64,000 bases of DNA from Fidelibacterota bacterium. GTDB taxonomy: Bacteria > Fidelibacterota > UBA8477 > JABMPR01. The stretch spans positions 16,587 through 80,586 of the forward strand of contig JAERTJ010000092.1 of the NCBI GenBank assembly GCA_016844945.1, given 5' to 3'. The number at the start of each line of letters is the position of its first letter. The first letter of the stretch is position 1. The notes beneath the pieces were generated by a model that saw only the letters and a list, made by a program, of their open reading frames with translations, did not search any database and was not told where the DNA came from. Of the stretch, positions 8,753-18,258 are shown one piece after another. A program made the position numbers and the translations under genes.

Positions 8753-10103
8753 TACCATCGCATCTCTCCCTGATGTAACCATTAAAGGAGTCTTCGAGAC
8801 TCCCATTACCGGTGTCAGTATCGATACCCGAAGCTTAAATGCCGGAGATCTCTTCGTTGCATTTATCGGATCCCAAGTGGATGGTCATGACTATATCCCA
8901 AAAGCCATTTCCCGTGGTGCTTCAGCAGTCATGGCCTCCACTGAGTGGGACGGATGTGAGGATTGGGAAGCCTCTATCCCCCTGATAATGACAAGTGATC
9001 CCGTCAAATCTCTCGCTGAGCTAGCCACTGCACACCGGAAACTTTTTGATATACCGCTTATCGCAATCACTGGCACGAACGGAAAAACATCTACAAAGAA
9101 TCTTCTCTCTCACATTCTTGGTAAGCGGTATTCAGTTTTATCCACAGATGGTAATTTCAATAATCATATTGGGTTACCCATCACACTTCTCAATTTAAAT
9201 AAAACCCACGATCTCTCTGTAATCGAAATGGGTGCCAGCAAAAAGGGTGATATCGAATATCTCTGTGACATTGCCCAACCAACCCAGGGGCTCATTACCA
9301 ACATCAGTTTGGCTCATACTGAATTCTTCCACGACCTGGATACCATTCAGTCAACCAAAGGTGAATTATTCTGCTACCTCGTTAGTCATGGTGGGAGAGC
9401 GTACATCAATATGGATGATACCCGGGTCGCTCAGGAGGGTGTTAAATGCACAAATCCAGTACGTTTTGGATTTAACCTGGGTAATGAGCTCAACTTTTCC
9501 ATGCTTGGACCTGATAAAAGGGGTTGCTACACCCTGCATTTCGATGGTTTTTCAGCTCAATTGCCCCATCCAGGGAAGGCCATAGCTCTCAATGCGGCTG
9601 CCGCGTCAACCATCGCCCTTCAGAATGGGATACGCTATGATCATCTCGTCGCAGCCTTGGAAGATTACCCTGGTGAAAGCGGAAGAATGCAGCATCAGCG
9701 TGTGGGCCATGTGGACTTCTATAACGATGCCTATAATTCCAATCCTGCGAGTGCTCTTGCAGGGTTTGAGACCATCTCTGATATGCAGGTTTCTGCTCGC
9801 AAAATTTTGGTTTTCGCTGATATGCTGGAACTTGGATCGCTGAGCGAGTCAGCACATATCGATGCCGCGGTTCAAATGATCGCCTCAGGGTTTGATCACA
9901 TCATCCTTTTGGGTCAGGAAGTCAAGCACACGGCTGATCATCTTAACAATCAATCTTTTAGCGCATACCAGTACAGTGCTGATTCCACAGAAGCGATTCA
10001 GTTTTTTCTCAATGAGGTCACTGATGGAGACCTGATTTATCTGAAGGGTTCACGTGGCATGCAACTCGAAGCCTTTATAACTGCCTATAAGGAAAACATC
10101 TAA
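8736..10103 (+). CDS. murF: UDP-MurNAc-pentapeptide synthetase MurF
   Basis: MurF ligates D-Ala-D-Ala to the UDP-MurNAc tripeptide. The 455 residues have the N-terminal Mur domain, the P-loop ITGTNGKTST (about 109-118), EMGASKKGDIEYL in the central domain and DAYNSNPAS (about 331-339), the MurF signature in the C-terminal half. It overlaps murE by 17 nt and shares one base with mraY (TAATG). The ddl gene that would make D-Ala-D-Ala is not in this cluster. Confidence 0.97.
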   Translation: MAIQHNTIASLPDVTIKGVFETPITGVSIDTRSLNAGDLFVAFIGSQVDGHDYIPKAISRGASAVMASTEWDGCEDWEASIPLIMTSDPVKSLAELATAHRKLFDIPLIAITGTNGKTSTKNLLSHILGKRYSVLSTDGNFNNHIGLPITLLNLNKTHDLSVIEMGASKKGDIEYLCDIAQPTQGLITNISLAHTEFFHDLDTIQSTKGELFCYLVSHGGRAYINMDDTRVAQEGVKCTNPVRFGFNLGNELNFSMLGPDKRGCYTLHFDGFSAQLPHPGKAIALNAAAASTIALQNGIRYDHLVAALEDYPGESGRMQHQRVGHVDFYNDAYNSNPASALAGFETISDMQVSARKILVFADMLELGSLSESAHIDAAVQMIASGFDHIILLGQEVKHTADHLNNQSFSAYQYSADSTEAIQFFLNEVTDGDLIYLKGSRGMQLEAFITAYKENI

Positions 10104-11212
10104 TGCTCTACCATCTACTTTTACCCTTGCAGGAATATTTCTCAGCATTCAATGTTTTTCGTTACATTTCCTTTCGCTCAGCCACAGCTGCTATCACTGC
10201 AGTATTATTCTCATTTATCGTTGGTCCCTGGATCATCAAGAAACTCCACGCCATGCAAATAGGTGAAACCATACGGACAGATGGTCCCCAGACCCATGCC
10301 AAGAAAGCTGGCACACCGACTATGGGTGGCCTTATAATCATTGGTGCCATACTGGTTCCTACCCTCCTTTTTGGTCGTCTCGACAACATTTACATCCAGA
10401 TGATGATCGTATCTGTATTGTGGATGGGACTGGTTGGATTTATTGATGATTACCTCAAAGCAGTAAAAAAATCCAAAAAAGGTCTCATTGCTCGCTACAA
10501 ACTCCTCGGGCAAATCTCATTGGGTTTGGTTCTGGGAACAGTCATGATCATACATCCAGAATTTGAAGGGGTCAGAACAGCTACCACCCTACCCTTTTTC
10601 AAGGATTTGGTTATAGATCTAAGATCTGTTTGGGTCTATATCCTGTTTGTCATATTCGTCATTACAGCTATGTCCAATTCTGTCAATCTCAGTGATGGTC
10701 TTGATGGTCTAGCATCCGGTCTTTCAGCCGTTGCAGCGCTTGTCTTCGCTGGAATAGCCTACATCACTGGACGCGCTGACTTCAGTCAATATTTAAATAT
10801 TATATATCTCCCTAGTGCAGGAGAGCTCACTGTCTTTTGTGCGGCACTTATAGGAGCTTCGCTTGGTTTTCTCTGGTTTAACGCTCGACCTGCAGAGGTC
10901 TTTATGGGCGACACCGGATCGCTGGCTCTGGGCGCCGCACTTGGGGCGGTGGCGGTTATGCTGAAGAAGGAATTCTTACTTCCCTTTGCAGGGGGTGTCT
11001 TCATCATAGAGTCGCTCTCAGTGATCATTCAAGTGCGCTATTTCAAATATACCAAGAAGAAATATGGTGAAGGTCGCCGATTTTTCCGTATGGCACCCAT
11101 ACATCATCATTTTGAACTCAAGGGGTGGGATGAGAACAAGGTGGTGATCCGATTTTGGATCCTGGGAATTCTCTTCGCTCTTCTCACGCTATCAACCTTC
11201 AAAATCAGGTAA
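10103..11212 (+). CDS. mraY: MraY, phospho-MurNAc-pentapeptide translocase
   Basis: MraY transfers phospho-MurNAc-pentapeptide to undecaprenyl phosphate, giving lipid I at the inner membrane. The 369 residues hold about ten transmembrane helices. Visible motifs are TPTMGGLIII (about 72-81), FIDDYLKAVKKSKKGL with the catalytic Asp pair (about 113-128), NSVNLSDGLDGLASG and the metal-site region FMGDTGSLALG, then PIHHHFE near the C-terminus. The ATG overlaps the murF stop by one base. Confidence 0.97.
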   Translation: MLYHLLLPLQEYFSAFNVFRYISFRSATAAITAVLFSFIVGPWIIKKLHAMQIGETIRTDGPQTHAKKAGTPTMGGLIIIGAILVPTLLFGRLDNIYIQMMIVSVLWMGLVGFIDDYLKAVKKSKKGLIARYKLLGQISLGLVLGTVMIIHPEFEGVRTATTLPFFKDLVIDLRSVWVYILFVIFVITAMSNSVNLSDGLDGLASGLSAVAALVFAGIAYITGRADFSQYLNIIYLPSAGELTVFCAALIGASLGFLWFNARPAEVFMGDTGSLALGAALGAVAVMLKKEFLLPFAGGVFIIESLSVIIQVRYFKYTKKKYGEGRRFFRMAPIHHHFELKGWDENKVVIRFWILGILFALLTLSTFKIR

Positions 11213-11214
11213 TT

Positions 11215-12591
11215 GTGAACCGTCAAGATATAAAAGATAAGCAAGTAGCCGTCCTCGGTAGTCAACGCTCCGGTATGGGGGCTGCACGTCTGCTCAGCCA
11301 TTTTGGAGCAAGCGTACTGCTCAGTGAATACAATACTGACAACTTTACTGCTGCCAAACGGGAACTCCTTGGGGATATCGGTGCTACATTTGAATTCGGA
11401 TATCATTCTCCTGATGTCCTGGAAAGCGATTTTATCGTTGTCAGCCCTGGTATTCCGGAAGATGCGGATATCATGAAAAAGATTCGGGCTACGGAAATCC
11501 CAGTCTATTCTGAGATCGAAGTTACTTCCTGGTTCATCGATGCCCCCATCATCGCCGTCACGGGGTCCAATGGGAAGACCACTACAGTAAACCTGATCCA
11601 TCACTTGCTTAAAACTGCAGGATACAACAGCTTTCTGGGTGGAAATGTAGGTGTAGCTGCCTCAGAGATTCTCCTTGACCAAGTGGATGTACCCGCAGAG
11701 AAATCAATCTTTGTTTTGGAGGTCAGTAGCTTTCAACTGGATAACATTTCCAGCTTTAAACCCAATGTTGCCCTCATCCTGAATCTCACACCCGATCATC
11801 TCGACCGCTATCCAAGTCTGGATGCGTATTATGAATCCAAATTGGGAATTCTTCGTAATCTGGACGATTCCTGTACAGCTATCATCAACCGTGATGATCC
11901 AGAACTCATGCGTCGTGATATCGTCGCTGATGATTTGCGATTCTTTGCCGTCGATAGTCTTGATGGAGCAGATACAATGGTTGCAGAAGGTGTTATCGGC
12001 ATCATGCGGGATGGCACATGGAGTCCCATACTCCCAGCCAAAGCCTTGCCTCTCCCCGGGAAACATAATTTGAGCAATGCCCTGGCGGCTGTAGCAGCAG
12101 TGACTGACTATATCGATGATGCAGAGGCCATCGCACAAGGTCTGATGACCTTTGCACCTGTCCCTCACCGGATTGAGTATGTAGGTAAAGTCAATGGCAT
12201 TCGCTGCTATAACGATTCAAAAGCAACCAACATTGCTTCAACTGAAGTTGCCATCCAAAGCTTTACTCAGCCCCTATGGTTAATTCTTGGTGGTAAAGAC
12301 AAAGGTGGAGATTTTACTACCCTGCTACCTCAACTGGAAGGCATGACTCGCGAAGTCCTGTTAGTGGGCGCCGCTTCGGATATCATTGAATCACAAATCA
12401 CCCCCGCTCTTGCGGCACGAAGTCTGGATACGATCGAAGCTGCCATCGATTATTGCTTGAAAAATGGTGATCCCGGTGATGTATTGTTGCTCTCTCCCGC
12501 CTGTGCCAGCTTTGACCAATTTGAAAATTTTGAAGCACGTGGGGATCATTTTCGGACCCTTGTCCAGAGTCGGAAAGGGTGGTCAATGTGA
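11215..12591 (+). CDS. murD: UDP-MurNAc-L-Ala:D-Glu ligase MurD
   Basis: MurD adds D-glutamate to UDP-MurNAc-L-Ala. The frame is open back to 11155 inside mraY, but the GTG at 11215, two bases after the mraY stop, places the Rossmann-like start (DKQVAVLGSQRSGMGAARLL) where the family has it, giving 458 residues. The P-loop is VTGSNGKTTT and the central NDSKATN motif is typical of MurD. The 3' end overlaps ftsW by 4 nt (GTGA) if the preferred ftsW start is right. Confidence 0.95.
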   Translation: MNRQDIKDKQVAVLGSQRSGMGAARLLSHFGASVLLSEYNTDNFTAAKRELLGDIGATFEFGYHSPDVLESDFIVVSPGIPEDADIMKKIRATEIPVYSEIEVTSWFIDAPIIAVTGSNGKTTTVNLIHHLLKTAGYNSFLGGNVGVAASEILLDQVDVPAEKSIFVLEVSSFQLDNISSFKPNVALILNLTPDHLDRYPSLDAYYESKLGILRNLDDSCTAIINRDDPELMRRDIVADDLRFFAVDSLDGADTMVAEGVIGIMRDGTWSPILPAKALPLPGKHNLSNALAAVAAVTDYIDDAEAIAQGLMTFAPVPHRIEYVGKVNGIRCYNDSKATNIASTEVAIQSFTQPLWLILGGKDKGGDFTTLLPQLEGMTREVLLVGAASDIIESQITPALAARSLDTIEAAIDYCLKNGDPGDVLLLSPACASFDQFENFEARGDHFRTLVQSRKGWSM

Positions 12592-13712
12592 AACAGTTTC
12601 AGCTAGATAAAGTATTGTTTTTTATCGTTATCATCTTGTTTGTTGCAGGATCTGTTGTTATGTATTCTGCCTCGACCTCCCAACATGCTGATTCCTCACA
12701 TTATTTAAAGCGACATCTAATTAACGGCAGCATCGCGGTAATGTTAGGTATCGCTTTTTCACGCTTCCCCCATCAATATTTCAGACATCTGCGTTATATC
12801 ATTCTCATCGGGATGTATGGGCTGCTCATTGGCGTACTCATTTATAACAAAGCCATGGGTTTAAGACATCCTGCCCGCTGGTTATACCTGGGTGGGTTCA
12901 GTTTCCAGGTTGCCGATTTTGTACGCCTGGGTATGATAATTTTTATTGCTGATTACCTCCACCGTAATCAAGACACACTCCAGGATTTTAAACGAAGTGT
13001 TCTGCCAGCATTTTTACTGGTTGCAACAGTGGTTGCCCTGATCGCCATTCAACCTGACCTTTCATCCTCTCTGATGATTATGATGTTGAGCTTGACACTT
13101 TTTTATCTTGGAAACATCCAGATCAGTCACATCTCTGCCTTTCTATCATTAGGCTCCATCACAGCGCTGGTATATGCCTGGAGTAAGCCCTACATGTGGA
13201 AACGCATCATGACATTCTTCAGCGAGAATGTAGATGTGGCTAACGAGGGATTTCAGGTGCACCACTCACTCATGGGTTTAGCCCATGGTGGTATCGGTGG
13301 TGTTGGACTGGGTAATAGCTACGTTAAAGATTTATTCCTACCTGAACCTCATACAGATTTTGTTTTCAGCATTCTGGGAGAAGAATTTGGCTTTATCGGT
13401 TCTTCTTTCTTCCTCCTTCTATTTCTCCTGCTGTTCCTCAGGGGGCTTAGAATTGCCCGGAATTCTGCTGATTCATTCAGCATGTTACTGGCTATCGGCA
13501 TCAGCTTTTCACTTTTCAGTTTTGCCATGGTAAATATTGGTGTTGTCACCGGGTTCCTTCCCACAACCGGTTTACCTCTACCCCTGATCTCATATGGTGG
13601 CTCCAACCTTCTGGCTACGGCAGTCATGCTTGGAATTCTCTTCAATATTTCATCCAACAATGAATCAGGAAAAGTTCTATCCACAGAAAGGGTGTTGAAC
13701 ATTGAATTCTAG
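12588..13712 (+). CDS. ftsW: FtsW septal peptidoglycan polymerase (SEDS)
   Basis: FtsW is the SEDS glycosyltransferase that polymerises lipid II with FtsI. The protein is about 374 residues with roughly ten transmembrane helices. It contains AIQPDLSSSLMI (catalytic Asp region), a LGNSYVKDLFLPEPHTDFVFSILGEE-type loop and TGLPLPLISYGGSN near the end, all SEDS signatures. GTG 12588 is preferred because it makes a 4-nt GTGA overlap with murD and sits 9 nt behind AAGG; GTG 12579 is possible. The dcw context says FtsW rather than RodA. Confidence 0.94.
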   Translation: MKQFQLDKVLFFIVIILFVAGSVVMYSASTSQHADSSHYLKRHLINGSIAVMLGIAFSRFPHQYFRHLRYIILIGMYGLLIGVLIYNKAMGLRHPARWLYLGGFSFQVADFVRLGMIIFIADYLHRNQDTLQDFKRSVLPAFLLVATVVALIAIQPDLSSSLMIMMLSLTLFYLGNIQISHISAFLSLGSITALVYAWSKPYMWKRIMTFFSENVDVANEGFQVHHSLMGLAHGGIGGVGLGNSYVKDLFLPEPHTDFVFSILGEEFGFIGSSFFLLLFLLLFLRGLRIARNSADSFSMLLAIGISFSLFSFAMVNIGVVTGFLPTTGLPLPLISYGGSNLLATAVMLGILFNISSNNESGKVLSTERVLNIEF

Positions 13713-14850
13713 CACACACAACACACTTCGCGTGGCGTTTGCCGGTGGTGGTACGGGTGGTCATATCATCCCAGCTCTGGCAATTGCAGAACAACTACAG
13801 CGTTGTGTGAAAGAGCAGAGTGCCTTCAAACATGTTGAAGTTCTCTTTTTCGGAAGTGACTACGGCATGGAAACCAAAATGATCCCTGAAGCAGGTTTTG
13901 ATCTGGAAGCCCTCCCCATTAGAGGATTGTCACGTTCTATTTCCCTGGCTGGGCTAAAACACAATCTGCTACTCCCTGGACGGTTGATTCTATCAATTAT
14001 TAGAGCAAATCGGGCACTAAGATCTTTTGACCCGCACATAACTGTAGGTACCGGTGGTTATGCCAGTGCCATCCCTGTGCGTCAATCCTTGCGGAATGGT
14101 ATACCGGTTGTCCTCCAAGAGCAAAACAGCTATCCGGGAATGGTTACCCGATTATTTGCACCCAAGGCAAAACAAGTATTTCTAACTTACGAAGACGCAA
14201 AGTCCCATTTAAAAGATGCCAATACACTGATGACTGGGAATCCAATTCGTCATCTGGGAAATAAAGGAAATCGTGAAGACGCCGCTTCCTTTTTTGGCCT
14301 AAATCCGGAATTGCCCACGCTTTTCATCCTGGGTGGTTCTCAGGGCGCACGAGCTATAAACCGTCATTTTGTAGATAAAGTCACGCTATACCTGGAACGA
14401 ATTGGCATGCAAATCCTGTGGCAAACAGGTAAAGCTGATTTTGAATATTGCCAGAAACAGGTTGGAAGCAACTCTCGGATTGTTCTCATGCCATTTATCA
14501 AGGAAATGGACAAAGCTTATTCTGTTGCGGATCTCATGGTCTGTCGGGCAGGAGCCATGACATTGACTGAGATAAATCACTATGGGTTGCCATCAATTCT
14601 CATCCCTTTGCCCAGTGCAGCAGCCAACCACCAGGAATTTAATGCCAGAAGCCTGGAAAAAGCGGGTGCTGCCAAAGTGATTCTACAATCTCAACTGGCA
14701 GAGGGGGCATTACTCCCCATCCTCACCGAGGTTTTTACCATTAAGGAAAATCTGGATAGTATGGCGAAAGCTTCAGTTGAATTGAGCAAGCCAAAGGCTA
14801 CTCAGGAAATCTGTGAAAACATCCTTAGAATTGCGAGTACCAGTGTTTAA
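13702..14850 (+). CDS. murG: MurG, lipid II synthase
   Basis: MurG adds GlcNAc to lipid I on the cytoplasmic face of the membrane. The 382 residues show the N-terminal GGGTGGHIIPALAIA loop (about 15-29), GTGGYASAIPV, the acceptor-side QEQNSYPG and, in the C-terminal Rossmann domain, GGSQGARAIN and CRAGAMTLTE with the UDP-sugar-binding region. A TTG start at 13702 is accepted because GAAAGGG lies 8-14 nt upstream; the next in-frame GTG (13732) has no such site. It overlaps the ftsW end by 11 nt. Confidence 0.95.
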   Translation: MNSSTHNTLRVAFAGGGTGGHIIPALAIAEQLQRCVKEQSAFKHVEVLFFGSDYGMETKMIPEAGFDLEALPIRGLSRSISLAGLKHNLLLPGRLILSIIRANRALRSFDPHITVGTGGYASAIPVRQSLRNGIPVVLQEQNSYPGMVTRLFAPKAKQVFLTYEDAKSHLKDANTLMTGNPIRHLGNKGNREDAASFFGLNPELPTLFILGGSQGARAINRHFVDKVTLYLERIGMQILWQTGKADFEYCQKQVGSNSRIVLMPFIKEMDKAYSVADLMVCRAGAMTLTEINHYGLPSILIPLPSAAANHQEFNARSLEKAGAAKVILQSQLAEGALLPILTEVFTIKENLDSMAKASVELSKPKATQEICENILRIASTSV

Positions 14851-16204
14851 GTCAGCTAGACATATTCATTTTGTAGGTATCGGTGGCATTGGTATGAGTG
14901 CCCTGGCTCTGCTACTGAAACAACAGGGAAAAACTGTCTCTGGATCAGATCAGATAGACAGTGCACTCCTGGATTCACTAAGAGCTGCTGATATTGAAAT
15001 CCATATTGGCCATGCTGCAGAACATGCCCACAAGGCAGATGTAGTCGTTTATTCCAGCGCAGTAAAACCTGACAATCCTGAACGCGCCTATGCTGAAGCC
15101 AACAATATTCCTGAAATTCGTCGTGCAGAATTATTAGGCCAGATCGCAGATGCCTATGAAAACATTCTGGCTATTGCCGGTACACATGGCAAAACCACAA
15201 CCACAGGTATGGTTGGTCAGATATTAATCGTAGCTGATCTCGATCCTGGAATCCTCGTGGGGGGTATCCTTCCAAACTTGAAATCGAACCTGCGTTTGGG
15301 CAAACAGTCCCACATTGTGGTAGAAGCCGACGAATATGATCGTTCATTTCTGGCTTTGAATCCGACACAAATCATTGTTACGACTCTGGAAGCGGATCAT
15401 CTGGATATTTATAAAGATTTACAGGATGTCAGAGACACTTTCCTCCAATTCATCTCAAAGTTGGATGAAAATGGTGTTCTGATCCTCCAGGGTGATGATC
15501 AAGAATTGCTCAGACTTGCTCAGAAGAGTCCATATCCTGTTATCAGCTATGGATTATCTAAGAATCCCGATTATCAGGCAACAAATATTCAGGCGAATGC
15601 CTTTCAGAGCCAATTTACAGTTGCGAAGTCAGGTAATGATCTCGGTCAGGTCACATTGAACATGCCTGGTGATCATAACATCATGAATGCTCTGGGGGCT
15701 TGCGCGCTCACCCATTCCATGGGTATTCACTTTGACCAAATCAAAGCGGGTCTAGAAGCTTTTTCAGGTGTTGAACGACGTTTTCAGCTCAAGGGTGAAG
15801 TTAATGGTACGCAATTCATCGATGATTATGCCCATCACCCCTCTGAGTTAGAAGCTACACTTCAGGGTGCTCGCAATGGATGGCCAACGAGTAGGATCAT
15901 TGCTATCTTTCAGCCCCATCTCTACTCACGGACTAGAGATTTTGCAAAAGATTTCGCCAGAGCCCTTGAACTGGCTGATATTGCAATCCTTACAGACATC
16001 TATCCAGCACGTGAATTACCTATCCCGGGCGTCACCTCAGAGTTAATCCTTCGTTCGGTTCAGAGCGATATCCTTCACCTTCCAGGTATTGAGGATGTCT
16101 ACGACTACTTGAAACCAGAATTACACCAAGGTGATTTGGTCATTACTATGGGTGCCGGTGATATCTGGAAACTACATAATCTTTTTCTAGAGGGATCAGT
16201 GTAA
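14843..16204 (+). CDS. murC: UDP-MurNAc:L-alanine ligase MurC
   Basis: MurC adds L-Ala to UDP-MurNAc. The frame opens at GTG 14813 inside murG, but GTG 14843 gives the family-typical beginning FKSARHIHFVGIGGIGMSALA and overlaps the murG stop by only 8 nt, so 453 residues are preferred. The P-loop is IAGTHGKTTTTG, with VEADEYDRSFL and DDYAHHPSEL further on, all MurC signatures. The gene ends directly against ftsQ; murB and ddl, which often lie here in proteobacteria, are absent. Confidence 0.95.
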   Translation: MFKSARHIHFVGIGGIGMSALALLLKQQGKTVSGSDQIDSALLDSLRAADIEIHIGHAAEHAHKADVVVYSSAVKPDNPERAYAEANNIPEIRRAELLGQIADAYENILAIAGTHGKTTTTGMVGQILIVADLDPGILVGGILPNLKSNLRLGKQSHIVVEADEYDRSFLALNPTQIIVTTLEADHLDIYKDLQDVRDTFLQFISKLDENGVLILQGDDQELLRLAQKSPYPVISYGLSKNPDYQATNIQANAFQSQFTVAKSGNDLGQVTLNMPGDHNIMNALGACALTHSMGIHFDQIKAGLEAFSGVERRFQLKGEVNGTQFIDDYAHHPSELEATLQGARNGWPTSRIIAIFQPHLYSRTRDFAKDFARALELADIAILTDIYPARELPIPGVTSELILRSVQSDILHLPGIEDVYDYLKPELHQGDLVITMGAGDIWKLHNLFLEGSV

Positions 16205-16978
16205 ATGGCCCGAACCAGCACCTATACCATCCCTTCCCTCAGCTGGGCATTTTCAGCCGCTCTCTTCGCTGTTCTTTTGCTGCTGGGCTTTTTAAGCCTG
16301 ACTTATGCCAGCCTGCTCAAAAGTGACAATGTTGAAACAATCAACCTGTTTGGACAGCGGACCATGAGTCCAGAGCGTGTGAAGAGTTTAACCGAAGTCT
16401 ATCTTGGTCAGTCCTTGACCGAGCTGGATTTGAATGAAATTCAGAACAGTTTTCTGGAATATCCACTGATTCGAAGTGCCAAAGCAACCCGTCACTTTCC
16501 CAACTCCCTGGATATTTATCTCTATGATGTGCTCCCCGTTGCCTATATCGCCATACAAGAAATTATGACGCTTGATGAGAAAGCGATTTTGCTCCCCTTA
16601 CCAGATAAGGGAATGCTATACAACCTGCCCATCATTAACGGTATCAATGCTGAATTACTCACTTCCGACATTGGTGAGGTCATTTCAGATGAAACTGTAC
16701 AGATGCTGGTCAATTTTCTCAAACAGATCCGTAAGGATCATCAAAATATTTACCTGGATATATCCGAAATCTCTTATGACAGACGTGGAATCAAACTGAT
16801 TTCTGCAACCCACGGGACCAGTGTATTTCTGGGTAACGAGGATGACGCGGTTCTGAACAGTCGCATCCTTGAAAAATTTATATCAGAAGAATCCGATTCA
16901 GGGATCATCAGTCCCTATCAGTATATCGATCTGCGATTTGATCGCCAGGTCATCGTAAAGGAGCGAGAAACACGATGA
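16205..16978 (+). CDS. ftsQ: FtsQ/DivIB-like division protein
   Basis: This 257-residue bitopic protein has a transmembrane helix at about 15-38 (AFSAALFAVLLLLGFLSLTY), a POTRA-like domain at about 44-112 (VETINLFGQRTMSPERV, then FLEYPLIRSAKATRHFPNSL, the typical FtsQ hairpin) and a beta region. FtsQ scaffolds FtsL and FtsB in the periplasm. Family identity is low, but topology, POTRA pattern and position between murC and ftsA agree. The stop overlaps the ftsA start (ATGA). Confidence 0.9.
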   Translation: MARTSTYTIPSLSWAFSAALFAVLLLLGFLSLTYASLLKSDNVETINLFGQRTMSPERVKSLTEVYLGQSLTELDLNEIQNSFLEYPLIRSAKATRHFPNSLDIYLYDVLPVAYIAIQEIMTLDEKAILLPLPDKGMLYNLPIINGINAELLTSDIGEVISDETVQMLVNFLKQIRKDHQNIYLDISEISYDRRGIKLISATHGTSVFLGNEDDAVLNSRILEKFISEESDSGIISPYQYIDLRFDRQVIVKERETR

Positions 16979-18225
16979 ACAGCCGTGGAATTTATATAGC
17001 CATAGATATTGGGACCTCAAAGGTCTGTGCCATAGCGGCAGAGCCTGATCATGAGGATGTACTCAAGGTCGTTGGACTGAGTAGTTCACCCTCGACGGGT
17101 CTTCGACGTGGAACCATAGTAGATATCGAAGCCACCGCCAATGCAATTAGAACGTCTCTTGATGAAATCGAAACCAGCGCTGGAATTAAAGCCAGTCAGG
17201 TCACTGTTGGTATTGCTGGTGAGCACATTTTTAGCCTGAATGCAACAGGCGTAATCGGGATTGCCGATCTTTCAAATCGTGCTGCAGAAAAAGAGCTGAA
17301 GATATCTGAGGAAGATGTGGATCGGGTGATTGAATCAGCCAAAGCAGTTGGCTTGCCTAATGGACGTCGAATTATCCATGTAATTCCTCAACAGTTCACA
17401 GTAGATGATGAAGCGGGTCTCCGTAACCCAGTAGGCATGACGGGTCGTAGACTTGAGGCTCAGGTTCATCTCGTCACATCAGCTACTGCCAGTACAAAAA
17501 ACATAATCACGGCTGTGAGACAGGCAGGTTGTCAGGTGAAAGATTTTGTTCTGGAACCTATCGCTTCTGCACAATCTGTACTCACTGAAGAGGAGAAAAA
17601 GATTGGTGTTGGGTTGATCGATATAGGTGCGGGAACCACAGATGCCATCGTCATGTCAAAATTTGGTGTTGAACACACCGTCTCACTCCCCTTTGGTGGG
17701 AATCAGGTGACCACAGACATCGCTGGAATTCTGCGAATCACCGAAGAGCAGGCTGATGAATTAAAACTTAAATATGGTCACTGTTTTACGGAAGAAACTG
17801 AAGTTGACAAAGTGTTTGATGTAAAGGGTGTTGGAGGACGTCAGGACAAAAACATCAATGAGGCTGAGTTCTCCATGTACATCGAAGCCCGCATGGATGA
17901 GACCCTGAGAATGGTCAAAGCCAACCTCCAGGAGAACGGGATGTTGAAACATCTCAATTCTGGTCTCGTCTTTACTGGTGGTGGATCAAAAATACCAGGA
18001 ATACTGCCCCTTGCCCGTCGGGTATTTGATCTACCTGTACGTCTGGGCAACCCCATAGGATTTATCGACACAACAGAAAGGATTGATAGTCCGGAATATG
18101 CCACTGCAACAGGCCTCATCGCCTATGCAGCAAAATTTCAATCAGAAGATACGAGTCGCTATGATTCTGGTACGCCGGCTCGACTCATAAAGAAGATCGC
18201 TGATTTTTTTCAGAAAAATTTTTAA
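16975..18225 (+). CDS. ftsA: FtsA, actin-like Z-ring anchor
   Basis: FtsA tethers FtsZ to the membrane and recruits the divisome. The 416 residues show the phosphate-1 loop IAIDIGTSKVCAI (about 7-19), a phosphate-2 motif LIDIGAGTTDAIV and the adenosine loop VFTGGGSKIPGI, as in actin-fold ATPases, and a C-terminal amphipathic helix (ARLIKKIADFFQKNF) fit for membrane targeting. It overlaps ftsQ by 4 nt and is followed after 33 nt by ftsZ. Confidence 0.96.
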   Translation: MNSRGIYIAIDIGTSKVCAIAAEPDHEDVLKVVGLSSSPSTGLRRGTIVDIEATANAIRTSLDEIETSAGIKASQVTVGIAGEHIFSLNATGVIGIADLSNRAAEKELKISEEDVDRVIESAKAVGLPNGRRIIHVIPQQFTVDDEAGLRNPVGMTGRRLEAQVHLVTSATASTKNIITAVRQAGCQVKDFVLEPIASAQSVLTEEEKKIGVGLIDIGAGTTDAIVMSKFGVEHTVSLPFGGNQVTTDIAGILRITEEQADELKLKYGHCFTEETEVDKVFDVKGVGGRQDKNINEAEFSMYIEARMDETLRMVKANLQENGMLKHLNSGLVFTGGGSKIPGILPLARRVFDLPVRLGNPIGFIDTTERIDSPEYATATGLIAYAAKFQSEDTSRYDSGTPARLIKKIADFFQKNF

Positions 18226-18258
18226 TAAGGAAACACATCCAAAACGGAGGATAGTCGC

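Noticed and set aside
9131..9150. DnaA-box-like TTATCCACA inside murF
   Set aside because: It is a single copy within a conserved coding region with no cluster or AT-rich unwinding element; no origin is supported.
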